Shown here piece after piece: positions 1 to 7,819 of a stretch of 64,000 nucleotides of DNA. The DNA is taken from NCBI RefSeq assembly GCF_000717715.1, contig NZ_JOAI01000042.1, forward strand, positions 1 to 64,000, in the 5' to 3' direction. Below the pieces are notes generated by a model. The model made no database searches and was not told the DNA's origin. It saw only the letters and a program-made list of their open reading frames with translations. This DNA comes from Streptomyces sp. NRRL B-24484. Its GTDB lineage: Bacteria > Actinomycetota > Actinomycetes > Streptomycetales > Streptomycetaceae. A program made the translations under genes and the position numbers. Every line of letters starts with the position of its first letter. Positions within the stretch are counted from its first letter, which is position 1.

Positions 1-1
1 C

Positions 2-781
2 TTCATGACCTTCCTGATCGCCGTCCCGACCGGTGTGAAGTTCTTCAACTGGGTCGGCACCATGTGGAAGGGATCGCTCAGCTTCGAGACCCCGATGCTC
101 TGGACGACCGGGTTCCTCGTCACCTTCCTCTTCGGCGGCCTCACCGGCGTGCTGCTGGCCGCCCCGCCGATCGACTTCCACGTCTCCGACTCGTACTTCG
201 TCGTCGCGCACTTCCACTACACCCTGTTCGGCACGGTGGTGTACGCGATGTTCGCCGGCTTCCACTTCTGGTGGCCGAAGATGACCGGCAAGATGCTCGA
301 CGAACGCCTCGGCAAGATCACCTTCTGGACGCTGACGGTGGGCTTCCACAGCACCTTCCTCGTCCAGCACTGGCTCGGCGCCGAGGGCATGCCCCGCCGC
401 TACGCCGACTACCTGGCCTCGGACGGCTTCACCACGCTGAACACCGTCTCCACCGTGGGCTCGTTCCTGCTCGGCCTGTCGATCCTGCCGTTCCTCTACA
501 ACGTCTGGAAGACCGCCAAGTACGGCGAGAAGGTCACCGAGGACGACCCGTGGGGCTGGGGGCGCTCGCTGGAGTGGACCACCTCCTGCCCGCCGCCGCG
601 GCACAACTTCCGCACCCTGCCGAAGATCCGCTCGGAGTCCCCGGCCTTCGACCTGCACCACCCCGAGATCGCCGCCCGCGACCACCTGGAGCACCACGGC
701 GCGCCGGCCGAGCACCTCGCCGGCGTCGTCCCGGCGGCGTACGACGCGCCGGTCGGCCGGCGCCACCGCCAGGACGTCTGA
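2..781 (+). CDS. ctaD: Cytochrome c oxidase subunit I, C-terminal part (5' end outside window)
   Basis: Catalytic heme-copper subunit of the aa3-type terminal oxidase, which reduces O2 in the cytoplasmic membrane. The reading frame is open from base 2, so the N-terminal half lies upstream. The visible part starts in a mid-protein helix and contains VVAHFHY (about residues 65-71 of the visible part), whose two histidines bind the hemes. It continues with the last membrane helices ([31 protein letters not shown]) and an actinobacterial cytoplasmic tail rich in His and Pro. It is followed by a small membrane-protein gene rather than other oxidase subunits, so it may be a second ctaD copy; that is inferred from context only. 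Confidence 0.95.
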   Translation, partial: FMTFLIAVPTGVKFFNWVGTMWKGSLSFETPMLWTTGFLVTFLFGGLTGVLLAAPPIDFHVSDSYFVVAHFHYTLFGTVVYAMFAGFHFWWPKMTGKMLDERLGKITFWTLTVGFHSTFLVQHWLGAEGMPRRYADYLASDGFTTLNTVSTVGSFLLGLSILPFLYNVWKTAKYGEKVTEDDPWGWGRSLEWTTSCPPPRHNFRTLPKIRSESPAFDLHHPEIAARDHLEHHGAPAEHLAGVVPAAYDAPVGRRHRQDV

Positions 782-867
782 CCCCCGAGTCCCCGTCCCC
801 GCCCCGTCCTCCCCCGTCGGGGCGGGGGCGGCCCCACCGCCGTCCCCCGTACGAGCAAGGAGCAGCC

Positions 868-1245
868 GTGAGCCACATCGTCCCGGCCATCGGCGCGGCC
901 GCCCTCGCGGCGGCCGGCAACGTCTGGTGGCTGCCCGCCCTGGCCGATCTGCGGGCCGGTGACGACCGGCCGCGCTCCGCCCGGCCGACCGCCCTCGGCT
1001 GCCTCGCCTGGTGGCTCGGCACCGCCCTGACCGCAGCGCTCTGGTTCACGCCGGCACCCGGCCGCCTCGGGCTCGCGCTGCTCGCCCCGGCCGCGCTCGC
1101 GGGCGGTGCCCTGTGGTTCGCCGGGTGCGTCCGGCGAGGGGCCGAACTGCGCGAGGCGGCGCGGACCTGGGCGGCCCTCGCACCGGCGGCCGTCCCCCCG
1201 CAGGTCCGCGGGGGCGGCCCCCGGATCGGCCGGACGGGCCCGTGA
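868..1245 (+). CDS. Small hydrophobic membrane protein
   Basis: A 125-residue protein starting at GTG 868, with AAGGAGC about 5 nt upstream. There are three hydrophobic stretches (about residues 4-25, 42-60 and 68-88; LGCLAWWLGTALTAALWF and LGLALLAPAALAGGALWF) and a Pro/Gly/Arg-rich tail, which suggests an integral membrane protein. It lies 87 bp behind the ctaD fragment on the same strand and could be co-transcribed with it. I recognise no family. Position suggests an oxidase-associated or simply co-expressed protein, but nothing in the sequence proves that. Confidence 0.7.
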   Translation: MSHIVPAIGAAALAAAGNVWWLPALADLRAGDDRPRSARPTALGCLAWWLGTALTAALWFTPAPGRLGLALLAPAALAGGALWFAGCVRRGAELREAARTWAALAPAAVPPQVRGGGPRIGRTGP

Positions 1246-1343
1246 CCGGGCCGTTCGGCCCTTTCGGAGGGCAGGGCCCCGGAGTTGGGTAAGGACAGGG
1301 GTGCGTTCAGTCGTCCGACACCAGCGGCAGGAGGAGCGGTCAC

Positions 1344-2060
1344 ATGACCGAGGCGATCACTGTTCAGGCCTTCGACGGCGTCCCGTGCGAGGTGCTCGAC
1401 GAGGCCCGCGGCCGGATCGCGGCCGCCGCCGACTGCGCCAACGCGCTCGTCGAGTCGCTGCGGGTCCGGCTGACCTCCGCGGGGCTCGCGCAGGTCAACG
1501 CCGAGGTCGACGGCCGGCGGATCCGGGTGCAGGAGACCGCGCGCGGCCTCGGCGAAGCGCTGGACCGGCTGGCCGAGGGACTGCGCCGCCGGATCTCCGC
1601 CGTCACCGGCACCTGGACGCCACGGGCCTGGCCGCAGCCGTCCCGCCCACCGCTGCCGCCGGTCCCGCCCGCGGCCGGCCCGCAGGTCATCGCCCGCGTC
1701 AAGACGCCGTCGCTGGTGTGGTGTTCACCGGACGCCGCGGCCCGAACCCTGGACGCGATGGACTACCGGATCCACCTGTTCACCGACCCGGCGACCGAGA
1801 CGGACGCCGTCGTCTACCGGGTCGGCCCGACCGGCTACCGGCTGGCCAGGACGATCGCCGCCGCCCCGCCGCGCGGCTGCACGGCCCCGCTGACCGTCAG
1901 CCCGCACGGCGCACCGACGCTCGACGACCGGCAGGCCGCGGAGCGGCTGGCCGGCGCCGAACTGCCCTTCCTGTTCTACGCCGACCCCGCCGACGGCCGC
2001 GGCCGGGTGCTCTACCGGCGCTTCGACGGCCGGCTCGGCCTGATCACCGGCTCCTCCTGA
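1344..2060 (+). CDS. HPF/RaiA-like ribosome-associated protein with two tandem C-terminal domains
   Basis: Likely ribosome-hibernation factor of 238 residues. Residues 1-85 resemble a short, diverged HPF/RaiA N-terminal fold, ending in an ALDRLAEGLRRR helix typical of the family. Two copies of the long-HPF C-terminal dimerisation domain follow: about 116-172 (VKTPSLVWCSPDAA, LFTDPATETDAVVYR) and about 180-236 (ERLAGAELPFLFYADP, RVLYRRFDGRLGLI). Canonical long HPF has one such domain, so the duplication is the notable feature. Start ATG 1344 has an AGGAGGAG ribosome site. In known long HPFs this domain dimerises and drives 100S ribosome formation; here that is inferred. Its place next to an oxidase gene fits a low-oxygen or dormancy role, without proof. 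Confidence 0.8.
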   Translation: MTEAITVQAFDGVPCEVLDEARGRIAAAADCANALVESLRVRLTSAGLAQVNAEVDGRRIRVQETARGLGEALDRLAEGLRRRISAVTGTWTPRAWPQPSRPPLPPVPPAAGPQVIARVKTPSLVWCSPDAAARTLDAMDYRIHLFTDPATETDAVVYRVGPTGYRLARTIAAAPPRGCTAPLTVSPHGAPTLDDRQAAERLAGAELPFLFYADPADGRGRVLYRRFDGRLGLITGSS

Positions 2061-2075
2061 GCCCCGTCCGGCGGC

Positions 2076-2897
2076 TCACCGCGTGCCGATCACGACGGTG
2101 GCGTCCATCTCCTCGCAGACGGCGGTCCGGGCGGGCAGCCCTGCCGCCGCGAAGGCCGCCAGGGTGGTGGGGGCCTGCCGCCCGCTGGTCTCCACCAGCA
2201 GGTGGCCGCCGGGCGCGAGCCACCGCGGCGCGTCCGCGACCACCCGTCGCTGCACGTCCAGTCCGTCCGCACCGCCGTCCAGGGCGACCCGCGGCTCGTG
2301 CTCGCGGGCCTCGGCGGGCAACAGCCCGATCGCCGCGGTCGGCACGTACGGCGCGTTGGCGACCAGCACGTCGACCCGGCCGAGCAGGGTGGCCGGCAGC
2401 GGCTCGTAGAGGTCGCCGAGGTGGACGGTGCCGCCGACCGCGGCCGCGTTGCGGCGGGCGCAGCGGACGGCCGCCGGGTCGACGTCCGCGGCGTGCAGTT
2501 CGACCCCGGGGCCGACGGCGGCGGCCAGCGCCACCCCCAGGGCGCCGACCCCGCAGCACAGGTCGAGCACCACCGCGGACGGGCCGGCCAGCAGCGCCGC
2601 CTGCCGGACGAGGAACTCGGTGCGCCGCCGCGGGACGAAGAGCCCCGGGTCCACGGCGATCCGCAGACCGCAGAAGTCCGCCCAGCCGAGCACGTGCTCC
2701 AGCGGGCGGCCGGCGGCCCGGGCGGCCACCATCGTGTCGAGCTCGGCCGCCGAGCGGGCGGTGGCGAGGATCAGCTCCGCCTCGTCCTCGGCGAAGACGC
2801 AGCCGGCGGCGCGCAGCCGCAGCACGACGGCCGGGAAGGCGGGAAGCGAGCGGAGGTGGTCGGAAGGACCGGTACTGCGGGAAGAGCGGGAGGACAA
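2076..2897 (-). CDS. PrmC/HemK-related methyltransferase, unknown substrate
   Basis: Class I SAM-dependent methyltransferase of the protein-(glutamine-N5) methyltransferase superfamily. At 273 residues (TTG start 2897, AAAGG 6 nt upstream) it has GLFVPRRRTEFLV (about 85-97), the SAM loop DLCCGVGALG (112-121), an acidic ADVDP loop (137-141) and NAPYVPT (181-187). True PrmC and HemK enzymes carry NPPY; here the second residue is Ala. A related actinobacterial family of unknown substrate has this variant. The target could therefore be something other than release factors. An internal GTG about 20 codons later (VVLRLRAAGC) is an alternative start. It converges on the HPF-like gene. Confidence 0.85.
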   Translation of the reverse strand: MSSRSSRSTGPSDHLRSLPAFPAVVLRLRAAGCVFAEDEAELILATARSAAELDTMVAARAAGRPLEHVLGWADFCGLRIAVDPGLFVPRRRTEFLVRQAALLAGPSAVVLDLCCGVGALGVALAAAVGPGVELHAADVDPAAVRCARRNAAAVGGTVHLGDLYEPLPATLLGRVDVLVANAPYVPTAAIGLLPAEAREHEPRVALDGGADGLDVQRRVVADAPRWLAPGGHLLVETSGRQAPTTLAAFAAAGLPARTAVCEEMDATVVIGTR

Positions 2898-3209
2898 CGG
2901 GAGCCTTTCGGGAAACCGCCGAGGGGCGCTCCCGCGACCGCTACCGCGGTCGTGCCGTCCGGCCGTACGAGGAGAGCACCCGACCTGCACCTGCGTCGAT
3001 GGGTCCCACCTCCTCGATCCGTCCCTGCTGGGGTGCCGCCACCCTACCCGAGCCGGGCCCGTTCGCCATCGTCCTTCCGTGCGCCCGGCCGCGTCCTGTC
3101 GCCGCATCAGGGCCGCTCCGGGATGCGCACGGCGCCGTCCCGGTGCTGCGGGCCCGGTCTGCCCTAGGGTCGGAGGGCCGCCGTCCGACCGCCGAGAGAC
3201 AGGCCCGCC
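2898..3209 (+). other. Divergent intergenic region without a gene
   Basis: This 312-bp gap separates the start codons of the methyltransferase (minus) and the DUF89 protein (plus). It should hold promoters for both. A TAGGGT hexamer at about 3165-3170, some 40 nt before the DUF89 start, is a possible -10 box. I see no open frame with coding character and no strong hairpin. Confidence 0.5.
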
Positions 3210-4376
3210 GTGCCGACCGCACCCGTCATCCGCATCGACGTCCCCGGTTCCTTCCCGTGGGGCGTCTTCCACGAGCGGCACCCCGAACTCGTCCGGCAGG
3301 TACTGGCGGCGCGGCCGTACGGGCCCGCCGAGCGCGCAGCGGTCGGGGAACTGCTCGCGGAGAGCACCGGCGGCCTGCTGGAGCCGCCCGGCGCCGGCCT
3401 CCACGACCGCGCCGAGTGGCTCGTGTGGGGCGAGGGGCTCTGGGGCCGGCCGTGGAGCGAGGCGCCCTTCCTGTGGGCGGAGAGCTGGTTCCACCGGCGG
3501 CTGCTCGACGCCACCGGGTACTTCCGGCCCGGGCCCTGGCAGGGCGTCGACCCCTACGCGCCGTTCAAGGACGCGGAGCTGGCCGGCGAGGCCGTGGACG
3601 GCGAGCTCGCCGCCCTCGACGGGCTCGCCGACCTGCCCGGGGAGGCGCGGGCCCGGGCCGTGCTCTCCTCCGCCCTCTGGGGCAACCGCGCCGACCTGAG
3701 CTTCCGGATGGCCGCCGGGCCGGAGGGCGCGGCCGCGTCCGACCTGGTCGCCGACGACAGCGGGCTGCTGCTGGCCGAACTGGAGCGGGTCCGGGGCGGC
3801 ACGGTCTGCATCGTCGCCGACAACGCCGCGAGGGAACTGCTGCCCGACCTCGTCCTGGCCGACCACCTGCTGGCCGCGGACGAGGCCACCCGGGTCCTGC
3901 TGCACGTGAAGCCGCAGCCGTACTTCGTCTCCGACGCCACCCCCGCGGACGTCCTCGCCGCGGTCGACCGCCTGCGTGCGGCGGACGGGGCCGCGGCCCG
4001 GGCGGTGGGCGAGCGCCTCCGGCGGGCCGTGGACGACGGCGTGCTGCGGGTGGCGGCCCACCCGTTCTCCTGCGCGCCGCTCCCCTACCGGGACATGCCG
4101 GCCGACCTGCGGGCCGAACTCGCCGGCGTCGACCTGACCGTCCTCAAGGGCGATCTCAACTACCGCCGACTGGTGGGCGACCGCCACTGGCCGCCGACCA
4201 CGCCGTTCGCCGACGTGGCGGGTCATTTCCCCTCCCCCGTCGCCGTCCTGCGCACCCTCAAGTCCGATGTGGTGACGGGCCTGTCGCAGTCCACCGTCAC
4301 CCGCCTCGACACCACCGGCCCCGACTGGCGGACCGCAGGCACCCACGCCCTCGTCCAGGTCCGCACCCGCGCCTAG
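3210..4376 (+). CDS. DUF89 / ARMT1-like metal-dependent phosphatase
   Basis: A 388-residue member of the DUF89 damage-control phosphatase superfamily, whose members use a divalent metal to dephosphorylate aberrant phosphometabolites. Family motifs in order: LWGNRADLS (about 156-164), the Asp-Asn metal site VADNAAREL (202-210), KPQPYFVSDA (234-243) and KGDLNYRRLVGD (313-324). Together they form the metal- and phosphate-binding pocket seen in ARMT1-type proteins. Length and motif order match the family over the whole protein. GTG 3210 is used; no strong ribosome site is evident. The physiological substrate cannot be read from the sequence. It is monocistronic, converging on the gene at 4427. 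Confidence 0.85.
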   Translation: MPTAPVIRIDVPGSFPWGVFHERHPELVRQVLAARPYGPAERAAVGELLAESTGGLLEPPGAGLHDRAEWLVWGEGLWGRPWSEAPFLWAESWFHRRLLDATGYFRPGPWQGVDPYAPFKDAELAGEAVDGELAALDGLADLPGEARARAVLSSALWGNRADLSFRMAAGPEGAAASDLVADDSGLLLAELERVRGGTVCIVADNAARELLPDLVLADHLLAADEATRVLLHVKPQPYFVSDATPADVLAAVDRLRAADGAAARAVGERLRRAVDDGVLRVAAHPFSCAPLPYRDMPADLRAELAGVDLTVLKGDLNYRRLVGDRHWPPTTPFADVAGHFPSPVAVLRTLKSDVVTGLSQSTVTRLDTTGPDWRTAGTHALVQVRTRA

Positions 4377-4426
4377 CGCGCAGCGCGCCTCGCGCCCGGG
4401 GCCTGCCGTCGAACGCGCCCGGGTGG

Positions 4427-5440
4427 TCACGTCAGCGGCACCCGGGGAGCATCCATGACCTGCGGCGGCACGTCCCAGCCGGCCGCGGCCGCTGCGTCGC
4501 CCGCACTCCGCATGGCGGCCCGGACCAGGGCCGCGCCCCGCCGGGTGGCCGCCTCTCCCGTCCCGACCGCGACCGGTCTCGTTCCCAGCCCGGCGCAGGG
4601 GCGGCAGATCCCGGGCCGCGGCACCGGGTCGTGGCACTGTCCGCACTCCGCGTACCGGGCGACCACGGGCGGCGCGGCCTCCGGCACCGGGGGCATCTTG
4701 CGGGTCAGGCGGTGCCGCAGCACGCCGAACGCCGAGTGGATCGTGGCAGGCAGGCACGACAGCAGCGCCTGGGCGAGGTCGGCCGGGCTGCTGCCCCGTT
4801 CCAGCCAGCCGGCGACCAGCGGTGCCAGTCTCCGGGCCTCCGCCTGGCCGAGGCGCAGCCGGGGCTCCGGCCGGATCACCCGGAACAGCACCGACACGGC
4901 CTCGTCGGTGCGGTCGTCCGGCGGCTCGACGGCTCGCGGCGCCCTCGTCCGGCGGCGCTCGGCCGGTACGGCCTCGGCCGGCGGAGCCGTCCCGGCCGGT
5001 TCGGTCCCGGCCGGTTCGGTCCCGGCCGGTTCGGGTTCCAACGGCGGGACAGGGAGGGAGGGTTCTTTGTCTAGGTCTTTTAGAGGACCGCCAGGTCCGC
5101 CGCTGTTCCGCCGACCGGACCCCGGGGTTTCGACACCCGGTGCGAGCTGCTGCGGCGTGTCGTAGACGTGGACCGCGCTGTGCCACTTGCCGCTCTGATC
5201 CTGGTACTTGACGACCCAGTAGTAGCCGGCCGCCGTCAGCTCGCGGAGCGCCTTGGCAACCGCGATCCGGCCCTGCACGCAGCTGTCGGCCAGGCTCCGG
5301 CCGTCCTCACGCCAGCCGTCCGGCCGCGAGAGGAGGTCGCCGAGCAGCCCGCGCGCGGTATAGCTCAGCCGGCGGTCCTGCAGGGTGACATTCGGCAATA
5401 CCGTGAAGTTCCCTGCCGGTTCGATACGATGGATGTGCAT
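4427..5440 (-). CDS. Winged-helix DNA-binding protein, replication-initiator-like N-terminus
   Basis: A 337-residue protein. Residues 1-100 (LSYTARGLLGDLLSRPDGW, RIAVAKALRELTAAGYYWV) look like the winged-helix domain of DnaD/replication-initiator-like proteins common on actinomycete phages and plasmids. A Pro/Glu-rich linker carries three copies of PAGTE/A, encoded by a 15-bp tandem repeat. The C-terminal part holds a CGQCHDPVPRPGICRPC cysteine cluster (about 265-281), probably a zinc knuckle. The linker DNA near 5060-5090 is less GC-rich than its surroundings. I infer a DNA-binding protein, possibly a domesticated mobile-element gene; its role is unknown. ATG 5440 has only a distant AGGAG. 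Confidence 0.65.
   Translation of the reverse strand: MHIHRIEPAGNFTVLPNVTLQDRRLSYTARGLLGDLLSRPDGWREDGRSLADSCVQGRIAVAKALRELTAAGYYWVVKYQDQSGKWHSAVHVYDTPQQLAPGVETPGSGRRNSGGPGGPLKDLDKEPSLPVPPLEPEPAGTEPAGTEPAGTAPPAEAVPAERRRTRAPRAVEPPDDRTDEAVSVLFRVIRPEPRLRLGQAEARRLAPLVAGWLERGSSPADLAQALLSCLPATIHSAFGVLRHRLTRKMPPVPEAAPPVVARYAECGQCHDPVPRPGICRPCAGLGTRPVAVGTGEAATRRGAALVRAAMRSAGDAAAAAGWDVPPQVMDAPRVPLT
4991..5035 (+). repeat. Three copies of a 15-bp in-frame tandem repeat
   Basis: The unit CCCGGCCGGTTCGGT occurs three times head to tail, with one mismatch at the end of the third copy. It encodes the PAGTE repeats of the linker in the overlapping minus-strand gene. The repeat keeps frame, so copy-number change would only alter linker length. 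Confidence 0.85.
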
Positions 5441-5659
5441 GGGGAGGTTTGGCTCCTAGTGCCGTGCCCCGGGGTGTTGCCGCACCGCCGGGGTCATCTG
5501 TGCCCGTTCGCACGGAACCTAACACACGCAGAGTCACCTCATCGACACGATCCGTGTCGCTCGCATTCGCGCACCGATCGATCAACTCCCGCACCTCCAC
5601 GGCCCCTTCGCATCAGTGCCGCAGCCGCGGTGGTGGTCCGTCCGCGGCCCGCGGCGCCC

Positions 5660-5863
5660 TCACCGGCGACGGCGCGAACGCACCTGCTGATGGATCGCGT
5701 AGCAGGCGAGCGCCATCAGGACACCGGCGCCCACCGCCCAGAGGCCGGATCCGCCACGACGCCGCAGCTCCAGACCACCGATCAGCAGCCCCGCGGACAG
5801 CACCAACTGGCAGTAGGGCATCGCCCTGTCCAGCACACCGCCGTCCCTCAAGGGGTTCTTCAC
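5660..5863 (-). CDS. Small two-helix membrane protein
   Basis: A 67-residue protein from GTG 5863 with a GGGGAGG-type ribosome site just upstream. It has two hydrophobic segments (LVLSAGLLIGGLEL and GAGVLMALACYAIH) and a strongly basic end (RSRRRR). Its GTG overlaps the stop of the upstream membrane protein in a GTGA tetranucleotide, so the two genes are almost certainly translationally coupled. I recognise no family. The tight pairing suggests two subunits of one membrane complex, as an inference. Confidence 0.6.
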   Translation of the reverse strand: MKNPLRDGGVLDRAMPYCQLVLSAGLLIGGLELRRRGGSGLWAVGAGVLMALACYAIHQQVRSRRRR

Positions 5864-6324
5864 CGGCCCTCCCCGCCCTCGCGGCAGCACTGTACTGCCG
5901 TGCGACCCCCGATCGGGCGTCCGAGCACGCCGGGTGCTGCACCCGCGACCTGCGACGTCCCCGGGCGGGGCCTGGAGGTGCGCCGTCGCGATCGCCGTGA
6001 CGCCGCGGTCAGGGGGTGGTGCCGGGGGGTGCGTCCCCGCAGCGCCCGGACGAGGATCAGGACGGTCGTCTTGGCGAGCACGTGCCCGCAGGTGTCCACG
6101 ATCGACGTGACCGCGTCGGAGGCCCCGAGGACCCGGGGAAGATCGGCCGTCGCCACAGAGGCACCGAACATGAACGGCAGCCACTCCCAGTGCGTCCGGG
6201 AGCGCCGTGTCCGTGTGGCGGGCCGTCGCCGTCTCCACCGTCGGGCGAGCAGGCCGAGCAGCGGGCTCAGGGCCATCAGCGAGGCGGCGAACCCCACGTC
6301 CGACCAGTGCAGTTCGACGTCCAC
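5860..6324 (-). CDS. Putative membrane protein coupled to the next small gene
   Basis: A 154-residue frame starting at GTG 6324, preceded by GGAGGGG about 6 nt upstream. Hydrophobic segments are ASLMALSPLLGLLA (about 12-26), WLPFMFGASVATADL (about 48-62) and a third around HVLAKTTVLILVRAL (about 84-98). These are separated by arginine clusters, and the C-terminal third is basic and probably disordered. Its TGA overlaps the GTG of the downstream 67-residue membrane protein. The start was chosen from the ribosome site; longer upstream extensions lack coding character. No family is recognised. Confidence 0.55.
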   Translation of the reverse strand: MDVELHWSDVGFAASLMALSPLLGLLARRWRRRRPATRTRRSRTHWEWLPFMFGASVATADLPRVLGASDAVTSIVDTCGHVLAKTTVLILVRALRGRTPRHHPLTAASRRSRRRTSRPRPGTSQVAGAAPGVLGRPIGGRTAVQCCREGGEGR

Positions 6325-6445
6325 GTCAGCCCCTCCGGTGCCGGGTGTCCCCGGATCCGGGCGGTGAGCCCACAGCCGCCGCCGTCCGTGGGGCAGCCCC
6401 CGGCCGCGGGGGCGGTCCGGGGGCTGCCGTGGTGGTGCGGGTCGT

Positions 6446-7468
6446 TCAGAGGGCCTTGCCGTTGACGAACAGCTTGACCGGGCCGGTGGGGGTCTTCGCA
6501 CCGGTCACGGTGTCGCCGTAGGCGATCGCACCTTCGGTGACCGGTCCGTCGGTGACGCTGCCGGGCACGACGGCACCGCCGACGACGGCACCGGCCGTGA
6601 CGGGGCCGTCGGTGATCGCACCGGGCGTGATGACATTGCTGAGCTGCGTGATCTTGTCAGCGTTGGAGCTGCGGAGGCAGTCGTCCGGGTTCTCGCCCGG
6701 AGCCGCGTCCCACGCGTCCCAGACGACGCCGGTCAGGGGCCCGAACGCGTAGTCCCCGAACGTGTAGTCGCCGAACGCGTAGGGCCCGAAGTCGAAGTCG
6801 CCGAACGCGTAGTCACCGAAGGTCCAGTCGCCGAAGGCGGGGGCGTTCCAGTCGGCGGTGCCGGCCTCGAAGGTCGGCTCGCCCTTCCAGCCCTTGAGGA
6901 CGAAGCCGGTGTACTGGTTGGCCTTGCGCGCGTCGGCGTCGACGTCGTAGCCGAGGGTGCCGGTCAGGCTGCCGGAGCGGCTGCCGGCCCGGGTGCCCTC
7001 GCGGGAGGCGTCCCGGCTGCCCGTCCGGGTGCCGGTGTGCGAGGCCGTCCGGGTGGCGGTGCGGACGGCGTCGCGCTCGCCGGCGCGGTGGAACGTCTTG
7101 GTGCCGTTGCCGTTGGTGAACGTGCAGGTCAGGGTCTGCACGATGGCCTGGGTGGCCGTCTGGGTGGCGGTCTGGGTCCCGGTCTGGGTGGCGGACTGCG
7201 TCCCGGTCTGCGAGGCGGACTGGGTGACGTCCTGCGCCAGCGACTGGGTCGCCGGCTGCTTGGCGGTGAACGAGAGGCTCTTGGCGTCGACCGCCTTCTG
7301 CAGCGCCGCGTTGTTGAAGCCGAGCGCGGTCTGGACGTCGCCCTTGCCGATGAAACCGGTACCGGTGGCGGGGTCGAAGCCGGCCGCCGCCGAGGCGGGG
7401 GCGGCGCCGAGCGCGAGGGCCGCCACGGAGACCGCGGCGCCGCCGACGAGCTTGCTGCGAATGTGCAT
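6446..7468 (-). CDS. Secreted low-complexity protein built of four different repeat blocks
   Basis: A 340-residue exported protein. Residues 1-27 are a Sec signal peptide (MHIRSKLVGG, hydrophobic core, APASA cleavage site). After a short conserved module (TGFIGKGDVQTALGFNNAAL, 38-57) come a Thr/Gln block of TQ/SQ dipeptides (72-112), a Thr/Ser-Arg block of TR/SR pairs (137-167), a block of FGD(Y/W/F) units with Ala (211-244) and a Gly/Val block with TDGPVT units (281-325). Only two cysteines are visible (about 115 and 264), possibly forming one disulfide. ATG 7468 has GAAAGAA upstream. Regular dipeptide periodicity suggests beta-solenoid or fibre-like structure at the cell surface. I recognise no characterised family. 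It is divergent from an AraC regulator, which may control it. Confidence 0.8.
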   Translation of the reverse strand: MHIRSKLVGGAAVSVAALALGAAPASAAAGFDPATGTGFIGKGDVQTALGFNNAALQKAVDAKSLSFTAKQPATQSLAQDVTQSASQTGTQSATQTGTQTATQTATQAIVQTLTCTFTNGNGTKTFHRAGERDAVRTATRTASHTGTRTGSRDASREGTRAGSRSGSLTGTLGYDVDADARKANQYTGFVLKGWKGEPTFEAGTADWNAPAFGDWTFGDYAFGDFDFGPYAFGDYTFGDYAFGPLTGVVWDAWDAAPGENPDDCLRSSNADKITQLSNVITPGAITDGPVTAGAVVGGAVVPGSVTDGPVTEGAIAYGDTVTGAKTPTGPVKLFVNGKAL

Positions 7469-7819
7469 GCGCTGGTTCTTTCGTCGTGCCGTCATGTGTG
7501 CGCGGCTGCCGGTCTCGGAGGCGTCAGTGCGCCTCTCCTCCGGCTGCCGGTCTTCTGTGATCCTGTTGGGGCAGGCCGGTCGTCCGACGTACGGGCGACC
7601 CGCCTGAGGTGTGATCACGGATCGGTGATCGCGACGGAGAGTACGTGGTCGTTTGCCGCCCGCGGCCCGGAGCGCCCGGCAGCAAGCGCATCGTTCGCGC
7701 AGGTCAGAGGGGATCTGCGCGCGGCCGAGGAGGTTTCGCATGTCCCGAAGTGATGGGTCGGCGTCCCAGGTGGTCATCCGCAGGGCCGGGGTGACGCGCT
7801 CCCGGCAGGCGGCCTTCTG
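7469..7819 (+). other. Divergent promoter region with operator-like inverted repeat
   Basis: This 351-bp gap lies between the starts of the secreted repeat protein (minus) and the AraC regulator (plus). It contains GATCAC-N6-GTGATC at 7613-7630; the left arm sits in a perfect 8-bp palindrome, GTGATCAC (7611-7618). This is a plausible binding site for the adjacent regulator. No convincing gene is present. Confidence 0.5.
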
